A stretch of 64,000 nucleotides of DNA. Source: Vibrio tetraodonis (GTDB lineage: Bacteria > Pseudomonadota > Gammaproteobacteria > Enterobacterales > Vibrionaceae). The stretch's first letter is position 1. Every line of letters begins with the position of its first letter. This document shows, piece after piece, positions 18,554 through 27,531 of this stretch. The stretch spans positions 1 through 64,000 of the forward strand of contig NZ_QLYY01000026.1 in assembly GCF_003350295.1 (NCBI RefSeq). Reading direction: 5' to 3'. The position numbers and the translations under genes are program-made. Below the pieces are notes generated by a model. It saw only the letters and a list, made by a program, of their open reading frames with translations. It did no database searches and was not told the DNA's origin.

Positions 18554-19819
18554 ATGGATAAGTTTCGAGTAATAGGTTCCAAGCAACCACTGAACGGTGA
18601 AGTCACGATTTCAGGAGCAAAAAATGCGGCGTTGCCAATATTATTTGCCTCTATTTTGGCGCAAGAACCAGTAGAGGTAGCTAATGTTCCTCACTTGCGT
18701 GATATTGACACCACAATGCAGCTGCTAAAGCGTTTGGGTGCGAAAGTTGAGCGTAATGGTTCTGTGCATGTTGATCCAAGTGGTATCCATGAGTTCTGCG
18801 CACCCTATGATTTAGTCAAAACAATGCGTGCATCTATTTGGGCTCTCGGACCTTTAGTCGCTCGTTTTGGTCAGGGACAAGTGTCACTTCCTGGTGGCTG
18901 CGCTATTGGGGCCAGACCCGTTGATCTCCATATCCATGGCTTAGAGCAGTTGGGCGCAACTATTGTGCTAGAAGATGGTTATGTAAAAGCAAGTGTTGAT
19001 GGGCGATTACAAGGTGCTCATATTGTTATGGACAAAGTCAGCGTTGGTGCCACGATAACCATTATGAGTGCCGCGACCTTAGCTCAAGGAACGACAGTGC
19101 TAGATAATGCCGCGCGCGAGCCTGAAATTGTTGATACTGCAGAATTTCTTAATCAACTTGGTGCCAAGATATCAGGTGCCGGGACAGATACTATTACCAT
19201 TGAAGGTGTTGAATATCTTGGTGGTGGTAAACATGCTGTTGTGGCAGATCGCATTGAAACAGGGACTTTCCTAGTGGCCGCTGCGGTATCACGAGGCAAA
19301 GTGGTATGCCGTAATACGAAAGCCCATTTACTTGAAGCTGTGTTAGCAAAGCTAGAAGAGGCCGGAGCTAAAGTTGAAACTGGCGAAGACTGGATTTCAG
19401 TTGATATGCGCGAGCGTGAGTTAAAAGCTGTGACTGTCCGAACCGCACCGCACCCAGGCTTTCCGACCGATATGCAAGCACAATTTACTCTGCTGAACAT
19501 CATGGCTCAAGGTGGTGGAGTGATCACGGAAACTATTTTCGAAAATCGCTTTATGCACGTGCCTGAACTGATGCGCATGGGCGCAAAAGCTGAAATTGAA
19601 GGCAACACTGTTATTTGTGGTGATGTAGAAGAATTGAGTGGCGCTCAAGTAATGGCGACTGATTTACGTGCGTCAGCCAGTTTAGTTATTGCGGGCTGTA
19701 TTGCTCAAGGTGAAACGATCGTCGATAGAATTTATCATATAGATCGCGGTTACGATAAGATCGAAGATAAGTTATCTTCTCTTGGAGCGAATATCGAGCG
19801 CTTTAGCGATTCTCACTGA
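18554..19819 (+). CDS. murA: UDP-N-acetylglucosamine 1-carboxyvinyltransferase MurA
   Basis: 421 residues. It catalyses the first committed step of peptidoglycan synthesis by adding enolpyruvate from PEP to UDP-GlcNAc. Lys23 in SGAKNAA and the catalytic Cys116 in PGGCAIGARPVD are present; the cysteine is what fosfomycin alkylates. It is 9 bases after ibaG, the last gene before a terminator, so the run mlaF to murA appears to be one operon. Confidence 0.98.
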   Translation: MDKFRVIGSKQPLNGEVTISGAKNAALPILFASILAQEPVEVANVPHLRDIDTTMQLLKRLGAKVERNGSVHVDPSGIHEFCAPYDLVKTMRASIWALGPLVARFGQGQVSLPGGCAIGARPVDLHIHGLEQLGATIVLEDGYVKASVDGRLQGAHIVMDKVSVGATITIMSAATLAQGTTVLDNAAREPEIVDTAEFLNQLGAKISGAGTDTITIEGVEYLGGGKHAVVADRIETGTFLVAAAVSRGKVVCRNTKAHLLEAVLAKLEEAGAKVETGEDWISVDMRERELKAVTVRTAPHPGFPTDMQAQFTLLNIMAQGGGVITETIFENRFMHVPELMRMGAKAEIEGNTVICGDVEELSGAQVMATDLRASASLVIAGCIAQGETIVDRIYHIDRGYDKIEDKLSSLGANIERFSDSH

Positions 19820-19836
19820 TTCTAACTCGCAAAGCT

Positions 19837-19865
19837 AAGCCGAAACGGGAGTTTCGGCTTTTTTA
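19837..19865 (+). terminator. Terminator of the mla-ibaG-murA operon
   Basis: A 10-bp perfect stem AAGCCGAAAC/GTTTCGGCTT, loop GGGA, followed by TTTTAT, 17 bases past murA. Confidence 0.92.
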
Positions 19866-19931
19866 TGAGGGTAAGATCAGTTAGAGTCATGGACATAGAC
19901 TACTGACTGTTTTGTTGTTGGAGCACAACTA

Positions 19932-20672
19932 ATGATTGCACTATTACGTGTATTCGCTGTCGCGATTTTTGCTATTGTGATGTTTATATTTGGCTGTGGT
20001 TATTGCTTATTGAGTCCTCGAAACCCCAAACATGTTTTTACCTTTGGTCGCTTGTTTAGCAAGATGTCTCGTGTCTTTGGTGTCACTCTAGAATTACGCA
20101 TACCGAGTGATGCATACCAACGTGGACAGCACGTCTACATTGCCAACCATCAAAATAATTGGGATTTGTTTACCGTATCTTCAGCTGTGACGCCGAAAGT
20201 CGTTACGGTAGGGAAAAAAAGTTTGGCTTGGATGCCTTTGTTTGGTCAATTGTATTGGTTGACGGGTAATATATTGATCGATAGAGCTAATCGTTCAAAA
20301 GCCAAAAGTACTATCGATCAAGTTGTCGATAATATGAAAGCTAGCGAAGTATCGGTATGGATGTTTCCTGAAGGCACACGTTCTCGTGGACGTGGTTTAT
20401 TGCCATTTAAAACAGGCGCATTTCATGCGGCGGTAGGAGCTGAGGTTGCCGTTGTACCAATTGTGTGTAGCACGACATGTGGCCTTAAACTCAACCGCTG
20501 GAATAATGGCCATGTGATTGTTGAGATGCTTCCACCTGTCAGTTCAGAAGATTTCGATAAAGGTAATATTCGAGATTTTGCTAACATTTGCCATCAGCAG
20601 ATGAAAGACAAGCTCCAAGCATTAGATGAAGAAGTAAGAGCGCTTAATTTGGAATCTGGTGTTAGAGCTTAA
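19932..20672 (+). CDS. plsC: 1-acyl-sn-glycerol-3-phosphate acyltransferase PlsC
   Basis: 246 residues (E. coli PlsC has 245). The N-terminal membrane segment is residues 4-27. The acyltransferase motif NHQNNWD supplies His73 and Asp78, and FPEGTRSRGRG the phosphate-binding motif. It makes phosphatidic acid for phospholipid synthesis at the inner membrane. It starts 8 bases after GGAG. It is monocistronic, between two terminators. Confidence 0.94.
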   Translation: MIALLRVFAVAIFAIVMFIFGCGYCLLSPRNPKHVFTFGRLFSKMSRVFGVTLELRIPSDAYQRGQHVYIANHQNNWDLFTVSSAVTPKVVTVGKKSLAWMPLFGQLYWLTGNILIDRANRSKAKSTIDQVVDNMKASEVSVWMFPEGTRSRGRGLLPFKTGAFHAAVGAEVAVVPIVCSTTCGLKLNRWNNGHVIVEMLPPVSSEDFDKGNIRDFANICHQQMKDKLQALDEEVRALNLESGVRA

Positions 20673-20690
20673 ACGGAGCCAGCTATAGTG

Positions 20691-20721
20691 GAAAAAGGGA
20701 AAGCCATGCTTTCCCCTTTTC
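20691..20721. terminator. Bidirectional terminator between plsC and arcA
   Basis: An AAAGGGAAAGC/GCTTTCCCCTTTT hairpin with a short loop lies 20 bases after plsC and about 20 bases after arcA on the opposite strand. It is A/T-flanked on both sides. Confidence 0.8.
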
Positions 20722-20738
20722 GTTCATTGTTCTTTGCT

Positions 20739-21959
20739 CTAGATATTATCTCTCTCTATTGGACAGCTCATACAACGAGCTCCACCTCGCCCACGGCCTA
20801 ATTCATTGCCAGGGATGGGTAAAACGGTAATACCCGCTTTGTCATATTTTTCATTGGTGTAAACGTTGCGCTCATAGCCAATCACAACACCTGGTTTGAC
20901 GGTCAACACATTATTGGCATCATTCCATTGTTCACGCTCTGCTTCATAATTATTGCCACCTGTAGTAATAATTTTGAGGTAGTCAACGCCGAGAGCTTGT
21001 TCAATTGCATGGGTATAACTTGGAACTTGCTCCACCGTCATCTCATTACTGCCTTTTGGTGTAAGCTTCCATGTGTCGAGGTCTTTTCGCATGATTTCTG
21101 GATAGACAGAGAAAGTATCAATATCCATGTGAGTCATAACGGTATCTAGGTGCATGCAAGATCTATGTTTGGGTAAATCAACAGCGATGACTTGCTTTGC
21201 TTGGCCATGACGGAATAGATTGGCTGCTAGATTCTCAACCCCTTGCGGAGTACTACGTTCAGACATCCCAACGAGAACTGCACCTTTTCCGATGACCAGA
21301 ACATCGCCACCTTCAATATTGGCATTATCATAATGTAAATCTTCATCCCCAAAATATTTAATGAAATCTTGGCCTGCAAATACAGGGTGCCAACGATAAA
21401 TTGCCCTCAGGTGATTGGTCTCTCGTTGTCTTGCAGGTTTCATCATTGGATTGAGAGAGACGCCGCCATAAACCCAGCATGATGTATCACGAGTAAATAA
21501 ATGATTGGGCAGAGGTTCAATCACAAAATCCAGCGGACGATGCATTTTGGGTAGCATTGAAGAGGATTGGATTGGTAACTCTGAATAAGCCAAGCCGCCA
21601 AGCAGCACAGTGGCTAGGTGTTCGTTATCCATATCGGATAGGTAATGGCGTAAATCTCTCGCAAAGGTAGGACCATAACGAAAATCTGATATTTGGGTGT
21701 CTAGTAGCCACTCTTTTGCCTCTTTCACAGACAGTGTTTCGACTAATAGATCATGGAGGAGTAAAACCTCTACCCCCTGATTTGATAGTGTTTGTGCAAA
21801 TTGATCATGTTCTTCTCCCGCAGCTTCTACGGCAAGAACATCGTCAAACAGTAGTTCATGGCAGTTTGATGGTGTTAAGTGTGTCAGTGCTCGCTCTGGT
21901 CGAGCCAAGAGTACACGCCTCAACTGGCCTACTTCTGAACCTACGTATAACTCACTCAT
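20739..21959 (-). CDS. arcA: Arginine deiminase ArcA
   Basis: 406-residue amidinotransferase-fold enzyme hydrolysing arginine to citrulline and ammonia, the first step of the arginine deiminase pathway. The nucleophile is Cys396 in GGARCMSCP near the C-terminus. Conserved active-site blocks include FTRDTSCW, NIEGGDVLVIG and SCMHLDTVMTHMD. It starts at an ATG after AAGGATG. The catabolic ornithine carbamoyltransferase and carbamate kinase genes (arcB, arcC) are not adjacent; the only carbamoyltransferases in the window are argF and pyrB 11-14 kb away. Its regulation is unclear; the upstream region is described separately. Confidence 0.95.
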   Translation of the reverse strand: MSELYVGSEVGQLRRVLLARPERALTHLTPSNCHELLFDDVLAVEAAGEEHDQFAQTLSNQGVEVLLLHDLLVETLSVKEAKEWLLDTQISDFRYGPTFARDLRHYLSDMDNEHLATVLLGGLAYSELPIQSSSMLPKMHRPLDFVIEPLPNHLFTRDTSCWVYGGVSLNPMMKPARQRETNHLRAIYRWHPVFAGQDFIKYFGDEDLHYDNANIEGGDVLVIGKGAVLVGMSERSTPQGVENLAANLFRHGQAKQVIAVDLPKHRSCMHLDTVMTHMDIDTFSVYPEIMRKDLDTWKLTPKGSNEMTVEQVPSYTHAIEQALGVDYLKIITTGGNNYEAEREQWNDANNVLTVKPGVVIGYERNVYTNEKYDKAGITVLPIPGNELGRGRGGARCMSCPIERDNI

Positions 21960-22523
21960 TCTGCATCCTTACGATAATTTCCATTACCTATTTATGACAA
22001 GCTTGTTATCAAGATGCAAGTGTATTTGTCAGAGCCAATAACTGATTTTTATATTTTTTTTAGTTATAAATGCTACTTTTTGGCTGAGATTTGATTACTT
22101 TCACCTGTGGTGATGGCTTGGGTAACAGGTGTTACAATGCGTCGCTATTCGCTATGCTTTGTGATGATTAGTGATAGGTTAGGAAGGTTTTAAGCATACC
22201 TATTCACACATTAACAGATAATAGTGTGAAAGCTATATTTGTATGCAATTTTGATGAGAACGAATCTATGCATAAGTAGAAAATAAAAACGCATTGGTCG
22301 TTTTTATAATAGATGGCGACTATCGGTAGATAGTTCTGAATATCACTGATGATAAAAAAATGTTAATTTTTGCCATTTGTGAGCTTAATCTGTTCTTATC
22401 TTCGGTGATGTGAGCGATCAAGTTACTACTCTAGCGTTATTGTGGGTAGCAATTTAATGATATCCATGCGATATTTCTTGGCGTTAATTTTTGATCAATA
22501 TTGCCACTATCTGGAGCCGACTT
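21960..22523. other. 564-bp divergent intergenic region (arcA/rraB)
   Basis: No gene is seen. This AT-rich stretch separates the divergent arcA and rraB and must hold both promoters. Visible structures: an inverted repeat TTCACAC/GTGTGAA with 14 bases between the arms (22203-22230), a 9-bp perfect hairpin ATAAAAACG/CGTTTTTAT (22283-22307), and a small palindrome CTATCGGTAGATAG (22320-22333). I found no convincing full ArgR, CRP or FNR site by eye. Confidence 0.6.
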
Positions 22524-22934
22524 ATGTCTCATGAAGACGAATATCTATCAGTTGAAGAATTAATTGAGATTCAAAAGGAGGAGACTCGCGATATCATCCA
22601 AGCTTTGCTGGAAGATGGGAGTGAGCCAGATGCATTGTATGACATTGAGCATCATCTTTTTGCAGAAAACTTTGAGACTCTAGAAAAAGCAGTTGTTGAA
22701 GCGTTCAAAATGGGCTTTGAGGTTCTAGAAGCTGAAGAGACTGAAGACGAAGATGGAAATAAACTACTTTGTTGTGACGCGACAATGGAATCGGCGTTGA
22801 ACGCTGAGGCAATAGATGTTCAAGTAGAAAAGCTAATTCACCTCGCTGAGAAGTACGACATTATTTATGATGGCTGGGGAACTTACTACGAGGGTGAAGA
22901 TGCCCTGTATCCTGAACAAGATGAGGAAGACTGA
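22524..22934 (+). CDS. rraB: Ribonuclease E inhibitor RraB
   Basis: About 136 residues, strongly acidic, RraB family. In E. coli RraB binds the C-terminal scaffold of RNase E and changes its activity on selected transcripts. The frame opens upstream, but the ATG at 22524 has GGAG 8 bases before it and gives the usual N-terminus MSHEDEYLSVEELIEIQ. A terminator follows, so it is monocistronic. In E. coli rraB lies next to argI; here argF is about 11 kb away, so local order has changed. Confidence 0.93.
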   Translation: MSHEDEYLSVEELIEIQKEETRDIIQALLEDGSEPDALYDIEHHLFAENFETLEKAVVEAFKMGFEVLEAEETEDEDGNKLLCCDATMESALNAEAIDVQVEKLIHLAEKYDIIYDGWGTYYEGEDALYPEQDEED

Positions 22935-22953
22935 TTTCTTATATTTCATGTCG

Positions 22954-22980
22954 AAACCAGCCTAGAGGCTGGTTTTTCTT
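22954..22980 (+). terminator. Terminator of rraB
   Basis: AAACCAGCC/GGCTGGTTT, a 9-bp perfect stem with loop TAGA, then TTCTTT, 19 bases after the rraB stop. Confidence 0.9.
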
Positions 22981-23068
22981 TAGTCGGATTGAGAGGTGTT
23001 AAGTATCTATCAAGCCCTAAATCCTATATAATTTCTGGCAACTTTTTGATGATCAGTTTTAGTGCTTT

Positions 23069-23869
23069 ATGCAATTATCACTTGCCGGTCTTTGGCAGCT
23101 CTCACCACTGACAGATCTTTCTATTCCTCAAGATGATATCTCCTTTCCAGCACCACTGAGTGACAAGCTTCCCAGTTCTCTTTCTGAAGATCAAATTGCA
23201 CAATATGAATGGCATTTGATGCATGATATCGAGGTAGATGAGGTTATGCTTGCCTACCCAGCTGTTGATCTGGTACTAGGCGGTATCGAGCGCCATGCCG
23301 AGGTTCGGCTAAATGGTATTGCTTTATTCGATTGTGATGGTTCACAGCCTGAATATAAAAAAGATGTTCGACCTCATCTACAACTTGGTCGCAATCGATT
23401 TGAAATTCTATTGATTGAAGAAGATGGCGATCTGTTGCTCGAAGAAGATAAATTAGACCTTTGCCCTCTTGGTGAACATACAATCACAAAGTGTGATGCT
23501 AGGGTTGGGATTTGGAAAGAGCCGTACCTGCATTTTATTCGCTATGTGCGCCTTGAACACTTGGTCACAGAGCAAATTTGGCACCATGGTGGGGGATGTG
23601 AATTTATGGTGGACTTACACTACAAAACCTACTCGCCAGGGTTAATTTCTGCTTTGGTTAAATTCAATGGGATGACTTATCAACTGCCAATTGATGTGCG
23701 AAACAACCATGTTAGTGCTCTTTTTCAAGTTGAAGCCCCGATATACTTTGACGCCTGCCATCCAGATCCAAAAGATCTTTACTCTCTTGAGGTAGAATTG
23801 GATGATCAGACGCAAAAGTTTTCCATCGGATTAAGCGAAGAGCTTTGTGTAAAACATTTTCCTGTCTAA
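23069..23869 (+). CDS. Orphan GH2-type (beta-mannosidase-like) sugar-binding-domain protein
   Basis: 266 residues. The N-terminal 165 or so read like the jellyroll sugar-binding domain at the front of GH2 beta-mannosidases: SLAGLWQL at the start, VDLVLGGIERHAEVRLNGIALF, GRNRFEILL, and VGIWKEPYLHFI matching the family's G-IW-P--L signature. The remaining 100 residues look like the following immunoglobulin-like domain. The TIM-barrel catalytic domain with its two glutamates is absent, and there is no signal peptide, so it should be cytosolic and non-catalytic. No start-site Shine-Dalgarno is obvious; a TATAAT lies at 23027-23032. The gene looks intact rather than a decaying fragment. The function is unknown; regulation or binding of a glycan is only a guess. 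Confidence 0.7.
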   Translation: MQLSLAGLWQLSPLTDLSIPQDDISFPAPLSDKLPSSLSEDQIAQYEWHLMHDIEVDEVMLAYPAVDLVLGGIERHAEVRLNGIALFDCDGSQPEYKKDVRPHLQLGRNRFEILLIEEDGDLLLEEDKLDLCPLGEHTITKCDARVGIWKEPYLHFIRYVRLEHLVTEQIWHHGGGCEFMVDLHYKTYSPGLISALVKFNGMTYQLPIDVRNNHVSALFQVEAPIYFDACHPDPKDLYSLEVELDDQTQKFSIGLSEELCVKHFPV

Positions 23870-23875
23870 TTTTAC

Positions 23876-24268
23876 TTATGCTTGTACGGCTTGCTTGGCA
23901 CTCGACATACTTAGCCTACGCTGCCAAACACGTTCGTGGAAATAGTAAGCAAGCGTGTTAATACTCGGCTCTACAGCGGCCATCAGTCCGCCAACCAACC
24001 AACTGCCTGACAGCAAATAGGCAACACTGAATGCAACACTAAAGTGAACCATCGCAAAGCTGGTGGTTTTTATTCCAGTGGCATCATTATGTTTTTTCAA
24101 ATAAGTAACGCTTTGCCATAGACGCTCGTGGAAGTAAAAAGCAACCGTATTGACCATAGGTTCTATCATCGCAATCAGACTGCCGATTAGAATATCACCA
24201 GTAAGAATGTAAGCGACGCTGAACGCAATGGTGAAATGAATTGAGGCAAAAGTTAATGTCTTTTTCAT
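23876..24268 (-). CDS. DUF2061-repeat small membrane protein
   Basis: 130 residues made of two copies of the same about 55-residue unit: HFTIAFSVAYILTGD...EPMVNTVAFYFHERLWQ (1-52) and HFSVAFSVAYLLSGS...EPSINTLAYYFHERVWQ (about 73-117). Each has two short hydrophobic segments, giving about four membrane helices. This is the DUF2061 family; its function is unknown to me. It is convergent with the sugar-binding-domain gene (6 bases between stops). It may be co-transcribed with the upstream stress-protein gene, but a GC-rich hairpin lies between them. Confidence 0.8.
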   Translation of the reverse strand: MKKTLTFASIHFTIAFSVAYILTGDILIGSLIAMIEPMVNTVAFYFHERLWQSVTYLKKHNDATGIKTTSFAMVHFSVAFSVAYLLSGSWLVGGLMAAVEPSINTLAYYFHERVWQRRLSMSSAKQAVQA

Positions 24269-24372
24269 GAGATGATCCAGTCATAGGCTTCGATAGGATC
24301 ATTATTGATAACTATTCTCAATATTTAAATTTGATTGAAGCTATATGTTCAATAGATATTAACTATTAATTG

Positions 24373-24389
24373 GGCGCACGAGGTGCGCC
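24373..24389 (-). repeat. GC-rich hairpin after the stress-protein gene
   Basis: GGCGCAC/GTGCGCC, a 7-bp perfect stem with a 3-base loop, about 25 bases past the universal stress gene. No U run follows on the minus strand, so it may stabilise a 3' end or be a weak terminator. Confidence 0.5.
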
Positions 24390-24412
24390 TTAGCTTCCGC
24401 TTTGCGGTGAAT

Positions 24413-24850
24413 TTAACCTTGAGGTTTAATGACTAAAACATTGATGGGAGAGTTTTCTACCACTTTACTGGCGACTGATCCCAGCATTACTTTGTCTAAT
24501 TTTGAACGTTTGTGACTAGGCATGATGATAAGATCGGCATTTACCCTTTTTGCACAATCTAAAATAGACGTGTACGGCTTACCTTCAACGACGTATGTTT
24601 GGTATGAGATGCTTTGAGGTATATGTTTTTGAGCAAATGACTCAAGCTGTTTTTCAACATCTTGTTTCATTTTCGCAGCCGCATCTTTGGGAAAATAAGT
24701 GGCTACCATTGACATATGTATTCCAGGTAGGACATTGAGTAGATGGAGCTTTGCCTGAGAGTGTTCGGCATGCCAAATTGCTGCTTCGAGCGCTTTATCA
24801 GAAAAGCCACCGTCGTTTAAGTCGACTGGAATAAGAACATGTTTATACAT
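24413..24850 (-). CDS. Universal stress protein (UspA family)
   Basis: About 145-residue cytosolic single Usp domain: N-terminal KHVLIPVDL, middle GKPYTSILDCAKRVNADLIIMPSH and C-terminal LGSVASKVVENSPINVLVIKP. The ATG at 24850 follows AAGAGAG at good spacing; the frame extends a little further upstream. It is the third gene of the TRAP cluster, 93 bases after the permease stop. In Halomonas the Usp protein TeaD binds ATP and controls the ectoine TRAP transporter TeaABC, so a regulatory role on this transporter is a reasonable inference, not a demonstrated one. Confidence 0.88.
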   Translation of the reverse strand: MYKHVLIPVDLNDGGFSDKALEAAIWHAEHSQAKLHLLNVLPGIHMSMVATYFPKDAAAKMKQDVEKQLESFAQKHIPQSISYQTYVVEGKPYTSILDCAKRVNADLIIMPSHKRSKLDKVMLGSVASKVVENSPINVLVIKPQG

Positions 24851-24868
24851 TGGGTGCTCTCTTATGTA

Positions 24869-24902
24869 TACCGAGCCAACAAACAATTTGCTTGGCTCGG
24901 TA
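24869..24902 (-). repeat. Intercistronic hairpin between TRAP permease and stress-protein genes
   Basis: An 11-bp perfect stem TACCGAGCCAA/TTGGCTCGGTA with a 12-base loop. On the minus strand no U run follows; the ribosome site of the stress-protein gene starts a few bases later. It may protect or separate the upstream message, or tune translation of the next gene. Confidence 0.65.
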
Positions 24903-24942
24903 TTCAGTTTAGTTTTATGTATTGCTGTTATGGTAAGTACGA

Positions 24943-27531
24943 CTAACCTATTTGTTGATTAAATTGATCATTGCGCACTCGCCGTTTTTGGTTGAGTCCC
25001 AAGCCAATAAGGAGTAACAGAGCAGGGATAAATACCCACTCTTTCATTGGTCGATCGGCAGCAGTGATGACCGAACGTACTTCCCAATCAAAGTCAATGC
25101 CCGCTGCTTCTGCTGGGCTGCCAAACTCGACCATATCGATGAATACTTTATCATCGACTTGTTTTAAAACCAGCCCCATAGAGCTAATGCGATCGATGGC
25201 AGACTTTGCTTTTTCATCAAAAGGTAAGCGCACTGTCTTACTTATGAAATCGCCCTCAATATTTTCGCCTGCCACCATGAGTTCGATATCTTGTCCTATC
25301 GGTAGACTTTCAGCAATTTGTTGGATGTCTGAACCTGGATGGAGTTCTTTGGATGGGTATATTTGATCCCACCAATAACCCGGACGGAAGAAAGTAAAGG
25401 TAAGTAGCAGTAATAGCAGGGTTTCCCACCATTTATTCTTGGTAAACCACCACCCTTGTGTCGCAGCAGAGAAGATCAGCATAGCAACGATAGACGACAA
25501 AACGGTTAGTAATAGATGCCACCATGTATCAATACCAATTAAAAGCAATTGGGTGTTGAAAATGAACATAAATGGCAATATCGCGGTCCGAATATCATAA
25601 GTGAACCCCTGAATACCTGTCCTAATTGGGTCTGACTTGGCGATGGCAGCAGCGGCGAATGCAGCCAGTCCAACGGGTGGGGTATCGTCAGCCAATATAC
25701 CGAAATAAAACACAAATAGGTGTACTGCAATCAGTGGGATGATTAACCCGCTTTGTGCGCCTAATGTGACGATAACAGGAGCCATAAGCGTTGATACTAC
25801 GATGTAGTTGGCTGTTGTGGGGAGTCCCATTCCAAGGATTAAGCTAATTACTGCAGTAAACAGCAGCATCAAAATAATATTACCGCCCGAAATAAACTCG
25901 ACAAAGTCTGTCATCACCAAGCCAATTCCGGTTAGAGTGACAGCTCCAACGACGGTCCCCGCAGCAGCAGTCGCAACACTGATGCCAATCATATTTCGAG
26001 CGCCAGACACCAAACTTTCAAGCAGATCAACAAACCCAGCTGTTGCCTCTTCAACAATATTACCTTGTTTGGATATGAAGGAAATAAGAGGGCGCTGAGT
26101 AATGATGATGAATATCATAAATACGGTTGCCCAAAATGCTGATAGACCAGGAGAGAAGCGCTCTACGGTAAGACACCACACCAAAACGACAATCGGCAGC
26201 AGATAATGCAGTCCAGACTTGATGGTTGGCGAAGGATCAGGAACTTCGGTAAGTTCGGCATTGACATCGAGTGTTCCCTCATTAGCGTTTCTTGCTGAAA
26301 CACTAATCAGCGTTATATAAGAGATCACTAAAGCCGATACCACAATAGGGGTTGCAGCAGCGCCAAATACATCCTTAGTCCAGCCCACACCGTAGTATAC
26401 GGCTGCACTGATTATACATAGACCTAAGATGGTACCAGTGAAAGAGAGTAAGCTTTGCACAATAGTTGGTGTGTGTCGACGCGGTAATCCCTGCATACCT
26501 GCTTTGCATGCTTCTAGGTGAACAATATAAATCAAAGCGATGTAGGAAATTAACGCTGGCAGGATAGCCGCTTTGATCACCTCAACGTAGGAAATACCGA
26601 CATACTCCACCATAAGAAAGGCGGCTGCACCCATTATTGGAGGAGTTAATTGTCCGTTGGTTGAAGCCGCGACTTCAACTGCACCTGCTTTTGTGCCAGG
26701 AAACCCAACTCTTTTCATTAGAGGGATGGTGAATGTGCCCGTTGTAACCACGTTGGCAATAGAAGAGCCAGAGACGATACCTGATAAACCGGATGCAACG
26801 ACGGCGGCTTTAGCGGGACCACCCCGCATGTGACCAAGTAAAGAAAAGGCAACCTTGATGAAATAAGCGCCTGCCCCCGCGCGCTCTAACATGGCGCCGA
26901 ATAGCACAAATAGAAACACGAAGGATGAAGAAACTCCCAGAGCTACACCGAACACACCTTCTGTCGTTAACCAAAGGTGTGACATAGCTTTATTAAGGCT
27001 TGCTCCTTTGTGTGCGATGACATCGGGCATATAAGGTCCACCAAAGGTGTACAACAAAAACACGCCTGCTACAACCATTAGTGGTGGGCCCAGAGCTCGA
27101 CGAGTTGCTTCAAGCAGCAGAATCATGCCGATCACAGCCACAACAACATCCGCTGTGGTTGGAGCACCTGAACGGCCGGCCAGCTCAGTATAGAAAATGT
27201 AAATATATCCAGCAGAAAAACTGCTAGCTAAAGCTAGAATCCAATCGGTAAGTGGAATTTTATTACGTGGTGAACTCTTTAGTGCAGGGTATGCTGTAAA
27301 GGCCAAAAATATGGCAAACATCAAGTGTATCGAGCGCGCTTCAGTATCATTGAGGACGCCAAAATTGAAAATGAAGGGTAGGGGAGATGCATACCAAAGT
27401 TGGAATAATGACCAACACAAAGGGGTAAACCACAGGATGCGCGCCGAAATTCCATCAGGAGAGCGGGCTCCCGTGTCGGCTTGAGTCACCATTTCTTGCA
27501 CATCTTGAGTCGGAGAAGTGGTCTTCGACAT
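24943..27531 (-). CDS. TAXI-type TRAP transporter fused permease
   Basis: 862-residue inner-membrane protein in which the small (4-helix) and large (12-helix) TRAP permease subunits are fused, as is usual with TAXI binding proteins. The large-subunit motif GMGLPTTANYIVVSTLMAP and the SGLSGIVSGSSIANVVTTGTFTIPLMKR region are present. The C-terminal about 150 residues, between further helices, form a soluble DUF3394-like part with a PDZ-like stretch (VEFGSPAEAAGIDFDWEVRSV). Uptake is driven by a Na+ or H+ gradient, not ATP. The substrate is unknown; TAXI systems are often linked to glutamate or other organic acids. The binding-protein gene lies 227 bases upstream. Confidence 0.9.
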   Translation of the reverse strand: MSKTTSPTQDVQEMVTQADTGARSPDGISARILWFTPLCWSLFQLWYASPLPFIFNFGVLNDTEARSIHLMFAIFLAFTAYPALKSSPRNKIPLTDWILALASSFSAGYIYIFYTELAGRSGAPTTADVVVAVIGMILLLEATRRALGPPLMVVAGVFLLYTFGGPYMPDVIAHKGASLNKAMSHLWLTTEGVFGVALGVSSSFVFLFVLFGAMLERAGAGAYFIKVAFSLLGHMRGGPAKAAVVASGLSGIVSGSSIANVVTTGTFTIPLMKRVGFPGTKAGAVEVAASTNGQLTPPIMGAAAFLMVEYVGISYVEVIKAAILPALISYIALIYIVHLEACKAGMQGLPRRHTPTIVQSLLSFTGTILGLCIISAAVYYGVGWTKDVFGAAATPIVVSALVISYITLISVSARNANEGTLDVNAELTEVPDPSPTIKSGLHYLLPIVVLVWCLTVERFSPGLSAFWATVFMIFIIITQRPLISFISKQGNIVEEATAGFVDLLESLVSGARNMIGISVATAAAGTVVGAVTLTGIGLVMTDFVEFISGGNIILMLLFTAVISLILGMGLPTTANYIVVSTLMAPVIVTLGAQSGLIIPLIAVHLFVFYFGILADDTPPVGLAAFAAAAIAKSDPIRTGIQGFTYDIRTAILPFMFIFNTQLLLIGIDTWWHLLLTVLSSIVAMLIFSAATQGWWFTKNKWWETLLLLLLTFTFFRPGYWWDQIYPSKELHPGSDIQQIAESLPIGQDIELMVAGENIEGDFISKTVRLPFDEKAKSAIDRISSMGLVLKQVDDKVFIDMVEFGSPAEAAGIDFDWEVRSVITAADRPMKEWVFIPALLLLIGLGLNQKRRVRNDQFNQQIG

